64,000 nt of DNA from Phaeoceros laevis (Eukaryota > Anthocerotophyta > Anthocerotopsida > Notothyladales), in contig JBNGIQ010009365.1 of the NCBI GenBank assembly GCA_049999765.1, positions 25,484 to 89,483 on the forward strand, given 5' to 3'. A model generated the notes under the pieces. The model ran no database searches and had not been told where the DNA came from. It was given only the letters and a program-made list of their open reading frames with translations. How positions within the stretch are numbered: the first letter of the stretch is position 1; each line of letters starts with the position of its first letter. Positions 34,395 to 45,124 of this stretch are shown one piece after another. The translations under genes were made by a program, and so were the position numbers.

Positions 34395-35727
34395 GAGAGA
34401 ACTAAAAAACACCAGGTCTTTCGACTTGCGAACCCGAAGGTTGTTTGGCAACCTGCCAACCAGAGATGTTACTTGGACTACAATGATCGCAGGATATGCT
34501 CAGCATGGGCTTGGCCAAGAAGCCCTTGCCCTGTATGAGCTTATGCAAAAGGATGGCGTCACTCCAGCTGAGGCTGTTACGTATGTCTGCTTACTGCAAG
34601 CATGTAAGACCACAGGAGCTCTGAATCACCTTCATGCACAGATTCAGGAGAGAGGATTTGAAACAGATGTAGTTGTCTTAAACTGCCTGTAAGCATGTAT
34701 GTGAAGTGTGGAAGCTTAGGGGATGCTTCCATACTGTTTGACAGGTTGCGAAGCAAAGATGTAGAGACATGGACTGCCATGATTGCAAGGTATGTGCAGT
34801 ATGGGCTCGGTCAAGAAGCCCTTACCCTTCATGGAAGTATGCAACAGGAGGGCATTACTCCTGCCGATGCTGTTACATTTGAATGCCTTCTGCAGGCTTG
34901 TGGTGTTTTGTCAGGACTTGGTAAGGAAATTCATGCTCAAATCTCAACAGTTGGGACTTGATGTTACTGACTTATTTGTGGTTAACGCTCTTATTGACAT
35001 GTATGGTAAATGTGGAAGCATGACTGATGCACGAAGGATATTTGATGCAGTGCCGGCACGTGACGTTGTGATGTGCAACACTTTGATTGCAGGGTATGCA
35101 CGCCAAGGAGAGAGTGAAATTGTTTTTAATCTGTTGAATAGAATAAGGCAGGATGGCATACAACTAGATGGCATCACATGTCTTGGCATTCTCGCTGAGC
35201 AGTCATGCATGCCTAGTGAATGAAGGCCAAAAATACTTCAGACAATGACTAGGGACTATGCTATAAGTCCAACTATTGAGCATTATACTTGCATGGTTGA
35301 TCTGTTTGCCCGGTCTGGCCAAATCGAAAGAGCCATCAGGATTTTGAAGTTGATGCCTTATGAACCTCATGCTGAGCTGTGGAGATGTGTGTTGGGTGCC
35401 TTTCGCAAGTGGAATGTTGTGGAGCTTGGAAGACATGCATTTGAATGTGCTGTGATGTTGGATAAAAATGATGCTGCAGCATACCACTTAATGGCCAGTA
35501 TATACGCAGATGCTCACATGCATGAGGAGAGGAAGGAGATTCAGGCAATGAGAAGGAAAGCGCAAGCATGGAAGACGCGAGGCCAGAGCTGGTGGACCCG
35601 TATTGACGGGGCTATGCATACTTTTGTGGTTGAGGATAGGGATCATCCCAAGCTGGAACAAGTATATGCAAAGCTAGGAGATACTTCAGCACATGCATGG
35701 CTTGTGTCCCAGCCGACGCACATGTGA
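34395..35727 (+). pseudogene. PPR pseudogene with several frameshifts
   Basis: Four consecutive ORF pieces (34384-34692, 34695-34961, up to 35223, and 35245-35727) read as one PLS array when frame changes are allowed: LPTRDVTWTTMIAGYAQHGLGQEAL, MYVKCGSLGDASILFDRL, NALIDMYGKCGSMTDARRIFD, YTCMVDLFARSGQ. At least three breaks are visible: at NCL|MYVKCG, after AQIST, and at the SCMPSE stop. The PG box is partly kept (RGQSWWTRID), but the frame ends before the DYW catalytic motifs. The N-terminal repeats are also missing. It is a relative of the PPR gene at 60.3 kb. Confidence 0.88.
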
Positions 35728-36857
35728 TGACTATCCTAAGATCAATCAATGACCTGTAAAAGATCTTTGAGGGCGGCATATTATGCTGAGCTGCTGAGCG
35801 GAGAAGCTTGTGAAACTTCGTGTGCACTACAAGGGAAAGTCTAGCCTATGCAAGCGGCGGGTGACATGGGTGCACAATTCACACAGAAAACATCGCAGCG
35901 AACCACTGCATACATCACAACTTCCTAAGTAGAAACCATTTGAGTGGGTTTTGAACTTTTGGTTTCCTTCATTTGCAGCTGATCCTTTTCCGCTTAAGTG
36001 GCTACTTGGTTCTCTTCTTAAGTTCTTACTCACTAGATTGACAATACCCCACTCAATGAAATTTGGACATAGCATAGACAAAATAAGTTGAAGTTCATGT
36101 CAATTGGTTTTTTTTTACCTGTTTGTAGGGAAGCTCATGTGCCTGATCCCTTGTGGAGTCCGTATAGCGCGGCACCTTACTACTACTATTACTCATGCTT
36201 TATTATTGGATTTAGCTTGAATGCCTTCCACTTATACAAGAGCAATGCACTCTTCTAGTAGAGGGACAAAATGATCTATGGATGGTACAAAATGACTAGT
36301 GCATGGTATAAATCATGTCGATTCTACAAGGTACAAAGCATAGTGATTTCGTTCCATAGCAAGAGGATGGTTTTGAGGATGGTTTTGCTTGGTTGATCTC
36401 TTCATACTACTTGTATCAAACAAAAATTTGAAGAACCTACTTGATGTTTGTGGATTCTCAAGGAATAATGACGAGGAATAATCTATGTGGAACATGATAG
36501 TTCAAACATCAAAATCAAACCAAAAAATCAACAATCATCGCACATTGGCTCCTTGACTGCATCAAATACACTAGCTCCATGTAAGCATCAATGCATTTGG
36601 TTTACAGCACACGAACATTGGGACAAAGAGCCCTTCTTACATAAAAGAGCTAAAAGTGTCATAAGAGACATTCAAAAAGAGTGTTACCTTATTAAAGAGT
36701 TAGGACCCGTCCATGACACTATGTGAAGAAAGGTTAAGCTTGCTTATTGAGGTGAAACATACCAAGTAAGCTTGCAAACCAATCAGTAGGAAAGACTTAG
36801 CATTACATAACATTGTCACATCCTTCTTTGCACCTTAACTAGTCCTTTTCACTTCAG
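35728..36857. other. Intergenic region, part of the DUF26 segmental duplication
   Basis: AT-rich and without a gene. The portion from about 36200 is the 3' flank of the DUF26-like gene and is duplicated downstream of the second DUF26-like gene. Confidence 0.5.
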
Positions 36858-37480
36858 CTAATACTGAGGTATGACACCATCTGGAAGTTCTATTCCTGGT
36901 GGAATCCATGGATTTGGACATGCTTTTTCATCATTGTCTTGTTTAGGGAAGAATTTATATGTTATCATACATTGGGTCGATGCATATCTTGCACCTACCT
37001 TATGTTTACACTTTTTGTCTAATGCTTGCTTTTTGATGTACTCCAAGCATGCTCTACAATCCCAAGTTTTCAACGAACTATTTGCTGGAAGATTAAAACA
37101 CACGGTTGTACCTACAAACCTTGGTGTGCCCACAGCATAGTAGTAAGGATATTTCACTGCACCAAAGTCAATCAGTAGATTTACATCCGATCTTAACTTT
37201 TGAGCATCATTGTATCCAATTAGCTCCTCATCACACTCATGAGTAACATACTCTTCACCTAGTTGGGCTGCTGCTGTGACATATATCGTTTGAAATCTCA
37301 CGTTCAAGGCAATATATAAAATAGCTATGTAAAACTGTAAAACTCTTGACATTAACATAATGACAGGTCTTGGACATGTCTCGGAATTACTCCTTGATTT
37401 AGTCACATTGCTAAAATCCACTTACTTTTGCCTTCTAGAAATCCCAGCAATGATCCTCACAAAAGAATAATTACAACTTT
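36200..37480. repeat. Segmental duplication, copy 1
   Basis: Contains a DUF26-like gene plus about 650 bp of 3' flank. Coding and flanking sequence (for example AGCTTGCAAACCAATCA and TTGTCACATCCTTCTTTGCA) match the region 39520-40690 with scattered indels. The boundaries are estimated by eye. Confidence 0.8.
36858..37358 (-). CDS. Secreted DUF26/Gnk2-like protein
   Basis: From the ATG at 37358 (or MSRVLQF at 37352) it encodes about 166 residues. A hydrophobic N-terminal signal peptide (VLQFYIAILYIALNV) is followed by one cysteine-rich domain with TWDCRACLEYIKKQAL (the CxxC), then KCKHKVGARYASTQC and ITYKF. This is the pattern of the plant DUF26 / ginkbilobin-2 fold (C...CxxC...GA.....C...Y). 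The spacing between the first two cysteines (13) is longer than the usual eight. Family members are apoplastic, some mannose-binding or antifungal. There is no kinase or membrane anchor. It is a close paralogue of the gene at 40115-40609. Confidence 0.7.
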   Translation of the reverse strand: MLMSRVLQFYIAILYIALNVRFQTIYVTAAAQLGEEYVTHECDEELIGYNDAQKLRSDVNLLIDFGAVKYPYYYAVGTPRFVGTTVCFNLPANSSLKTWDCRACLEYIKKQALDKKCKHKVGARYASTQCMITYKFFPKQDNDEKACPNPWIPPGIELPDGVIPQY

Positions 37481-38141
37481 TGTTGTTTTTAGCTTCTAGG
37501 TTATATTTTTTATAGTTATATTGCTTAATAGTTTCAAATGGTGTATAATCCTCATTTACTAATTATGACTTTAAGACTTAAAACTATCTAGGTATAAACA
37601 CTTTTGTGTGTGCATCATAGTCTAACCGAATTTAACGCCTCTATATGCCTTATAATATATAATAATAGGTGAAATTAAGTGATTATCGTACGTATAAATC
37701 ATTCGTATCATTCATCTTGAACTTATAGAATTTAGTATAAATCATTCATATAGTTCATTTTTAACTTATACAATTTGTTAGTTCATCAGTCTTGTGCAAT
37801 TCCTTTTTAGCTTTTGCATCTTTAGAATAATTGTTATCGCTACAAGACAATATTAAAAATAAATACTTTTTGATCATCCTTTGTCAATTATATCTTACTA
37901 TTTTATTTTTTTCTAGAAAAGTTATTCGCCTGATAATTAACACACATATGAAAAAGACTTATGTGTTGAGCATCTCTATATGGGTACAATTTCAGTAAAG
38001 TTCGGGGTTCAACAAAATGATTAGGTTTTAGTTAATTTACATTGGACGTCATCAGGGAGTATTTAGCACTATATTCCATATGTATATTATAATATTTTAT
38101 CCTAAGTGTTGTGAAGGAGTATGAGTGGTTTGTTCATAGAT

Positions 38142-38151
38142 NNNNNNNNNN
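38142..38151. other. Assembly gap of 10 N flanked by identical 45-bp sequence
   Basis: The 45 bases ending at 38141 (TTATCCTAAGTGTTGTGAAG...) are repeated exactly after the N run at 38152-38196, so the gap probably marks two contig ends that overlap. Confidence 0.95.
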
Positions 38152-38445
38152 TTATCCTAAGTGTTGTGAAGGAGTATGAGTGGTTTGTTCATAGATGCCT
38201 GGATTTTCTAGCACTACACTGGTATCTTGCGTGTTACCCGCTCACGTGCAGCCATGTCTTACTACTACAACTTGCCTGGTAGCGAGCTACCTAGCTAGCC
38301 AGCTATGGTGTTTAAGCCATGTTAGTAGTAGTAGCAAGGATTTCACTATAATCTCATTCATTGTAATCTCATTCATTGTAGATAGAGCACACTGCCCTGA
38401 GTGGGTATTGAACCCCGGCCACCCCTTTGGGGGGCGGGGTTCTTT

Positions 38446-38481
38446 ACCACTTGAATGTCCCTTTGAGGACATTCAAGTGGT
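38446..38481. repeat. Perfect 15-bp inverted repeat with 6-base loop
   Basis: ACCACTTGAATGTCC, then CTTTGA, then the exact reverse complement. There is no U tract afterwards and no adjacent gene, so its role is unknown. Confidence 0.9.
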
Positions 38482-38910
38482 AATTGGACAAATGGCAATT
38501 GACTGGACAAATGACTAGACAAATGGCAATTGGAGCCTACTTTTGTCAGTTCAACATTGAGGCTCTCCATTTTGTAGAAAATGTGGCTTCGCCGAACACA
38601 CGCTCTTAACACACGCTCAACACACACGCGCTCTTTGGTGAATAAACTTGCACACTCTTGCCCTACACATGCTGTTTAGTTGAAAGTTTTCAGCACTCCT
38701 TATATTATCCTTGTCATCTTATAAATAATCAGGTTATGATAGACTAGCTATTTTTGTTTTTCACCTCAATTGGAGAATATAGGGTGTTGCACCTCGCCAA
38801 ACTTGGCTGCCGAGAAGATAGTCATGGTTGTGCTTGGCCACACAGCAAGCTATATGGTTGTGCCTACCTGCAATCATGTGTGATAGCCAAGAGCCGAGCT
38901 AGCTGACCAT

Positions 38911-39053
38911 TGATAGCTGGTCGTGGTTGTGTGTAGTAGTAGTAGCAAGGAGCCGCGCTATACCGATTCCACGTTGGGATTGATAGCTGGTCGTGGTTGT
39001 GTGTAGTAGTAGTAGTAGCAAGGAGCCGCGCTATACCGATTCCACGTTGGGAT
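38911..39053. repeat. Tandem duplication of a 70-73 bp unit
   Basis: Two adjacent copies begin TGATAGCTGGTCGTGGTTGT and end TTCCACGTTGGGA. The second has one extra GTA in the AGT microsatellite. A weaker third start lies at 38881. Confidence 0.9.
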
Positions 39054-39519
39054 CGAGCATGCCGTCGTGTCCGTGGCATGCCAAGTATTACTACTCGACA
39101 TGCCGTCATGTGTGACTGGCCGCGAAGCAAGGTTACCTTTGTTGTGGTAGCACAACGTGACGGGATGGGAAGGGAACGACTTGTTCCCATCCTGGGTTGA
39201 AGGGAACGGTTCTCATGGACCATAAAACCTACTAGGGGACTTTTCCTAAAAAATAAAAACTTGTTTGGACTGACACAGGGGAAGGCATTTACACAAGAAC
39301 GTGGACAGAAATCATGGCTTTTACATATTATAGAGACATTTATATTCTACTTAGAAAGCATCAAAATAATAATCTAAAACATTAAAATAATAGTCATCTA
39401 AAGCATTAAAGTAATACTCATCTAATACACTATTACTAACGTGACAAAGTATAGATTTTCATAATAAATACAATATGAATATATCACACTAATAAGAAAG
39501 TCACGTTCTATGAAGTTGT

Positions 39520-40690
39520 ATAACGACTAGCGCATGGTATCAAGCACATCCGTTCTTCTCAAGCAAGTGGATAATTTTGCTTGCTCGATCTGTTTATGTT
39601 ATTCGTATTAAGCAAAATTTTGAAGAACCTATACTTCATGTCTATCAACTCTCTCTAAGACATGAGAAGAAATATTTAGTCTACGCTCCACGTGATAGCG
39701 CAACACTTCAACATCCAACCAGAGAAAAGATAATCAATATTGTTGCACATTGGCTACATCAAATAGACTAGCTCAATGTAAATATCAATGCATTTTGTGT
39801 ATTACACATCAATATTAATAATCAGACAAAGACCCCTTCCTATGTAAAGAAATTAAAACCCCCTTTCTTGGTGCCATAAGAGATGCCCAGAATAAGTGTC
39901 ACCTTATTAAAAAGTTAGCACACATCCATAAGACACATTATACCTAGGTATTATCCATCCACTTGACACACTATGTGAAGGAAGGTTTAGCTTGCTTATT
40001 GGGTTGTTCAAGACAAACCACTAAGCTTGCAAACCAATCAATAGAAAACACTTAGCATTACAGCATTACATTACATTGTCACATCCTTCTTTGCACTTTA
40101 GTCCTCCACTTTAGCTAATAATGAGGTATGACACCATCTGGAAGCTCTATTCCTGGTGGAATCCATGGGATTGGACATGCTGTTTCATCATTGTCTTGTT
40201 TTGGGAAGAATTTATATGTTATCATACACTGGGTTGATGCATATTTTGCACCTACCTTATGTTTACATTTTCTATCCAGTGCTTCTTTTTTTATGAACTC
40301 CAGACATTCTCTACAGTCCCAAGTTTTCAGCCAACTATTTGCTGGAAGATTAAAACATACTGTTGTACCTACAAACCTTGGTGTACCCACAGCATAGTAG
40401 TAAGGATATTTCACTGCACCAAACTCAATCAGCAGATTTACATCTGATCTTAACTTCTGTGCATCAGCGTATCCAATTAGCTCCTCGTCACATTCATGAG
40501 TAACATACTGGTCACCTAATTGGGTTGCTGCCGCTATATATACCGTTTTAAATTTCATGTTTATGGCAATATATAAAGTAGCAATGTAAAATTGTAAAAC
40601 TCTTGACATAATGACAGCTCTCGGAATGATTCCTGATCAGTCACATTGCTAAAAGCTACTCATTTTCTGCTGTCCACAAACGCAAGCAAT
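39520..40690. repeat. Segmental duplication, copy 2
   Basis: Second copy of the DUF26-like gene with its 3' flank, in the same orientation and about 3.25 kb from the first copy. Confidence 0.8.
40115..40609 (-). CDS. Secreted DUF26/Gnk2-like protein, paralogue
   Basis: Encodes 164 residues from MSRVLQFYIATLYIA, a signal peptide. The cysteine pattern is THEC...CFNLPANSWLKTWDCRECLEF...CKHKVGAKYASTQC, as in the copy at 36858-37358. Most differences from that copy are conservative and the frame is intact in both, which suggests that both are still under selection. Confidence 0.7.
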   Translation of the reverse strand: MSRVLQFYIATLYIAINMKFKTVYIAAATQLGDQYVTHECDEELIGYADAQKLRSDVNLLIEFGAVKYPYYYAVGTPRFVGTTVCFNLPANSWLKTWDCRECLEFIKKEALDRKCKHKVGAKYASTQCMITYKFFPKQDNDETACPIPWIPPGIELPDGVIPHY

Positions 40691-41532
40691 CATCCCCCTA
40701 AAATATTTTAATAATAACTTATATTCCTTCACGACATTTACAAAAAACTTCCACAATATGAATACAATGCTAAGTACTCTCTAAGAGCATCCAACGGCGT
40801 NNNNNNNNNNNNNNNNNNNNNNNNNNNNNNNNNNNNNNNNNNNNNNNNNNNNNNNNNNNNNNNNNNNNNNNNNNNNNNNNNNNNNNNNNNNNNNNNNNNN
40901 TTGTTATCCAACTAATAACACCTTAATAGAATTGAATCCATAGTTAGGAACACCACCAAGTTGAACTATGCGCACGTTTGGAGCAGATGTCTCAAAAGTG
41001 ATTTGAATTTTATTTTCCGCTCCGTGAAAAATGAACTTCAAAAACTATTTCAATTAGAGTAAGCAAGTTACAAAACTTCAACACTTTGACAACCTTAACC
41101 ACAGAATGGTTGCATATATGTACTAAATGCTACTTTAGGGAGGGAAACTATTTGTAAGTGATACTTCGTCATATACACCATTATATTTAAAAATTATTGA
41201 AGAAAAGAAAAACAACAATACGTAAAGTCCGTATGGACTATTGTTAAGATCTTGACCCATGCATGCAATATTGGTTAAGACGAATAAAACATAGATATAT
41301 AAACTTGTTCATCCAAGGAAGCAAAAGTGTATGCACACAAGAAATCACTACCTTAAACTTAAAACTAGTACTTCAATTGTTCGCAAGTAGTGGTGTGGAT
41401 AGTGGATCAAGTCTAGAGAAGATAACATTTGTAAGATCCTAGTTGTACCCAATGCACCTCAATGTCAATTGGTAAACACGACATAGAGAAGTGACATGTT
41501 ACGCAAGAGATCGGTATCTTAATCTTGACCAA
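40610..41532. other. Intergenic region with 100-N gap at 40801-40900
   Basis: AT-rich with an assembly gap. No gene is seen. Confidence 0.6.
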
Positions 41533-42033
41533 CTACTTAGGATTTGGACAAAAACTTGCTTCAGGTGGTGAAGTAGATGGTGGATCAAGACTATAAGACA
41601 CGATGTAAGATCCTAGTTGTATAGCTGCTGCACCTCGATGCCCTATACAAAGCACATTAAGAAGTTCATTTGTAAGGCGTTGGAGGAGAACAAAGCAATC
41701 TTCTTTTGTTGCCATACTTGGTTCCTTATACACGCATGACACGACCCCTCTAAAATAGCTTGGTATCATGTATTCAACACGGAAAGGATGTCCTCCTGGA
41801 AAAACATTTGACCCTTCTGATAAGAGTATACTTATGCCTGCTTGTAGCACTAGAACACCTGCTGTATCGAATGTTTCAAACTTTTTTCCACATCTATAAT
41901 TTTCAGGAGAAATTTCAGCCCCATGTACTTCATTTAATGAAACTTGGGTTGAGTACTCTTCTATACCAAACGAACCTTGGGCAATTATAATAGAAAATAA
42001 GTTACATAAATTGTACAAAAAAGTTTTTGGCAT
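41533..42033 (-). CDS. Divergent secreted DUF26-like protein
   Basis: Encodes 166 residues from the ATG at 42033. The signal peptide is MPKTFLYNLCNLFSIIIAQG. The domain resembles the two DUF26-like neighbours in layout (YRCGKKFETFDTAG; SCVYKEPSMATKEDCFVLL; LCIGHRGAAAIQ; YIVSYSL). The second cysteine of CxxC is Leu and the last conserved cysteine is replaced, so at least one disulfide is lost. Family assignment is by position, order of motifs and signal peptide. The protein could also be unrelated. Confidence 0.55.
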   Translation of the reverse strand: MPKTFLYNLCNLFSIIIAQGSFGIEEYSTQVSLNEVHGAEISPENYRCGKKFETFDTAGVLVLQAGISILLSEGSNVFPGGHPFRVEYMIPSYFRGVVSCVYKEPSMATKEDCFVLLQRLTNELLNVLCIGHRGAAAIQLGSYIVSYSLDPPSTSPPEASFCPNPK

Positions 42034-42628
42034 GGTGGATGTTGAGAAAAGTCTTCACTTTCGAGCACCATCAATTTAGCCTGTTAGTTAACTTCAGATG
42101 TTTGACATTGGTTCAATCTCCACTTCTATTTCTTTTTGTAAAGACCATACGGAATTAAAGAGAAGTTGTTGGCACAAAAGAAATAGCACTAGGTCAAAAC
42201 TCAAAGGATAGCAATGGGTAATAAACATCAATAACATTTTCCAAGTGGCTCATATAGGATGTATCATCATATATAATTCATCGATATTATATATGAGTTG
42301 CAAACCTTTGTTGCATGGCAACTGGAAACGCAAAACTTTGGAAACCGGTATCCAACGTTCTCTCATATTTGAGTTTTGGAAACCGCCCAATAATTTTATG
42401 TTATTTTTTGATAAAAAACTATTTTTGTATTTAGCTCGCATTATTTCAAATTTTTATGGCTGGAGGGTGTAAAATTAAATCCTTCAGCCAGCTGTGGCCG
42501 CGCAGCCAGTTGTGGTCGTGCATGCACATAGCACGCAAGCATGGAGGGAGGGCAAGCTTGCCGTTCCTCAAAGACCCCGGACCGTGAGTAGCCAACCCCG
42601 TCGCTTTGGCGCCTGGAGCCCGCCTTTA
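42034..42628. other. Intergenic region
   Basis: No gene is recognised. AT-rich sequence changes to GC-rich at about 42480, just before the first MITE-like element. Confidence 0.45.
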
Positions 42629-43023
42629 GGCTGGTTTTCCATGTGGTCGCCCGGGCCGGTTAACTACTAACCAGCCCGGGTGACCATTTTTCCGTGATGA
42701 CCGGCCTTGTTTTTAGCGGGTCACGGGCTCACCGGGAGTTTCCCTTCGTGGGCGGTCACTTTCACGGAGAAGCATCGTGCTGCGCAGCTCACCTGGCGGT
42801 CACCCCGCGGGAGAGGGGAGGGAGCAAGAAGCGAGCAACCGGCTCTCGCGATACCGGGTTACAAACCGACCCGGCAAAAATGTAGACACAACAAAAAATA
42901 GACCCGCTAAGTTTTTGCTCGGCTGTCCAAAAATCGACTTTTTTTTAGGACAACCCGGTTGTAGGCGCTTGTCGCGAAGTGCGACCTAGACCGGCCCGAG
43001 TTGAGGCACATGGAAAACCAGCC
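42629..43023. mobile_element. MITE-like element with TTA target-site duplication (PIF/Harbinger type)
   Basis: Terminal inverted repeats start GGCTGGTTTTCCATGTG and end CACATGGAAAACCAGCC. Similarity continues inward to GGGCCGGT/ACCGGCCC. TTA flanks both ends (42626-42628 and 43024-43026), the target-site duplication of PIF/Harbinger elements. At 395 bp with no transposase it is non-autonomous. Confidence 0.8.
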
Positions 43024-43099
43024 TTATTACCCATGCCTCCCTCTGGATCGCCAGACCGACCACCAAGCCCGTCACTGCCCTCACATATTGCCGGAAAGG

Positions 43100-43475
43100 C
43101 TGCTGAGGCATGAGGAATGACGGCACCTCCCTCCCCTCACATCAGCTCTTCACTGAGGGAGGCATCTTGCAGCAAGAGCTTAGGAAGGTGGGCGCCTCCT
43201 CCCCTCCCTCCCATCAGCTTTTCGCATCCCGATCTTGCTAATAAGAGAGGAGGGCGCCTCCCTCCCTCCCATCGCCTCCTCGCAACCCGCCCATGCCCTT
43301 GTAGGAAGGTTGAGGAAGGATGACTCCCTCCCAAGTCGCCCCTGCCCTCAAATCCTGCAGGAAGGCTGAGGGAGGATGCCTCCCTCCCAGGTCGCTCCTG
43401 CCCTCAAATCCTGCAGGAAGGCTGAGGGAGGACGCCTCCCTCCCAGGTCGCCCCTGCCCTCAAATCCAGTAGAAA
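43100..43475. repeat. GC-rich minisatellite
   Basis: Repeated CCTCCCTCCCAGGTCGC, CCTGCCCTCAAATCCTGCAG and AAGGCTGAGGGAGGA with a period of about 57 bases from 43320. Looser copies occur from 43100. No open frame is convincing. Confidence 0.8.
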
Positions 43476-43936
43476 GGGGGCGGGCCTTCAGGCGCCTCTC
43501 CTTGCCCGCCAAATGGCGAGAAAATAATCAGAAAACGAATTTTTTAAAGTTAATTTGGAATTTCTGGGATGGATACGGCTAGAGTAAAACGTCTCCAACG
43601 TTTCGAAACCCGAAACATGTCAGAAACACCGAAAAACGTTTCAGATACGTTTCCATCGTGAGATACGGGTATCTATGTATCAAAGTTGCAAACATTGTTT
43701 TTTTTGTGGTATAAATCTATCATTGCAAAGAATGTTGTGCAATGTGCACATCTTGTATGCCAAGGAGAATTTTGTACTTAAAAATCTCTCTCTCTATCAA
43801 TTCCACATGAACCTTCATATAAATACATGTGAAGTCATTCACCGACATGGTTTTTGTAGAATGACCAAGGAAATCGACAAAAATCGACTCTTGCCAAGTC
43901 AACCACGCATACTATACTCTTACCAATCAATCATTA

Positions 43937-44679
43937 GGGGACCTCAAACATTGCCCGAGTTTCACTATATCCGGGCGTGTATAGAGGCCCGAGTTCATAG
44001 AAGCGGCTACCCGAGAGTTCAAAACCTCATAACTTTGAGAGCATCCGCATGACATCGCAAACCCTAAAACGTTGACACCGTAAAACGTTTTTGAATTTAC
44101 ACTCAAACTCGGACTCGGGCTTCAGCCTAAAGTTCCGAAACTTCACTCGGGGTACCTAAGGTACCTCCTTAGGCTAGGTTTGCATGAGACCCAGAATACG
44201 CTCATACCCGGAACTTGGCCTGCCTAGTCACGCTAAAGACAAGTAACATTTTTGTCGAATAGCACAAAGCCCCGCTCTGGACCAGAGAAAAACTCTGAGT
44301 CTTTTTTTAGGTACACCCAGACTTCTCCGGGTCCCGGATCCGGTGACATGTCAGTGGCTGAGCTCAGCCCCCCATCCCAGTACTGACTCGGGGCCGGGTG
44401 CTTCATTTTTTTGCTCGGTCCCTGGCGCATCCGGTAAGCCAAAACCGACACGACAGGTCATTTTCCCTTGCCCGGGTGCACTTCATTTTCCCTTGCCCGG
44501 GTGCACTTCCGGGTCGCATGTGAATTACCCACCGTACCGGAAGTGCGTCGTGCACTTCCGGGTCTGGGTCTCATGCAAACCCAGCCTTACGTACCCCGAG
44601 TCTGGGACGGCCGAGTTCCGAAACTGACCGTATTCGGACCGTAGGAATACCCCACTCGGGCAATGTTTGAGGCCCCCTC
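43937..44679. mobile_element. MITE-like element with TTA target-site duplication, hosting a nested element
   Basis: The left end GGGGACCTCAAACATTGCCC and the right end, its inverted copy with one mismatch (GGGCAATGTTTGAGGCCCCC), define 24-base inverted repeats. TTA flanks both sides (43934-43936, 44680-44682). No transposase is present. A second element is inserted at 44172-44586. Confidence 0.7.
44172..44586. mobile_element. Nested MITE-like element with TTA target-site duplication
   Basis: The left end GGCTAGGTTTGCATGAGACC matches the inverted right end GGTCTCATGCAAACCCAGCC with one mismatch. TTA flanks both ends (44169-44171, 44587-44589). It lies wholly inside the 743-bp element, so it inserted later. 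Its first bases resemble those of the 42.6 kb element (GGCTGG), so the two belong to related families. Confidence 0.8.
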
Positions 44680-45124
44680 TTATTAGATGTGGGCACAACA
44701 TGAGCGGTCATGAGCGGAAGGCCGTCAGTCAGGTTGAAGGAAAGGACTAGTCTAGTCACAATTTCCAAAGGTTTGACGGCAAGTGGGCTACCAGTCGACG
44801 ACAGTTTGAAAGCCTCCTGTTAGTTCAGCGGTTCAGCACGGCGCAGACTGGTTTTCGTTGGAAGCCTGCTGATGACTGCTCCTTGGTGGGCGGGATCATG
44901 CGGCAGGCAACGGGGTGGAAGCCGGGGGAATCTTGACTTACCGGTTAAGGGACTTCGAGCCGAAATGGACTATGAAGTTATGAACGAATCAGGACGTTGC
45001 GTCTGAACTTCAAAGTTTGAGCAGGGGAGGGGGACCGGAGGAGGCGCTGCTCTCCAGCTGCGATCTGAGGATCCGTCACCGACAAGCAGGGACACATCCA
45101 GCGCAGGCAGTGTGGGAGGAAGGG
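44680..45124. other. Intergenic region and promoter of the EF-hand gene
   Basis: No gene or clear TATA box is seen. The frame of the EF-hand gene is open upstream to 45017 but only from a TTG. Confidence 0.4.

Larger units (their letters stand above)
37422..40114. other. AT-rich intergenic region with repeats and a small gap
   Basis: Holds a 10-N gap, a perfect hairpin at 38446-38481, a 70-bp tandem duplication at 38911-39053, and the 3' flank of the second DUF26-like gene. No gene is recognised. Confidence 0.5.

Noticed and set aside
38446-38481. Perfect hairpin as a terminator or microRNA precursor
   Set aside because: There is no adjacent gene or U tract, and the stem is only 15 bp with a 6-base loop, too short for a plant microRNA precursor.
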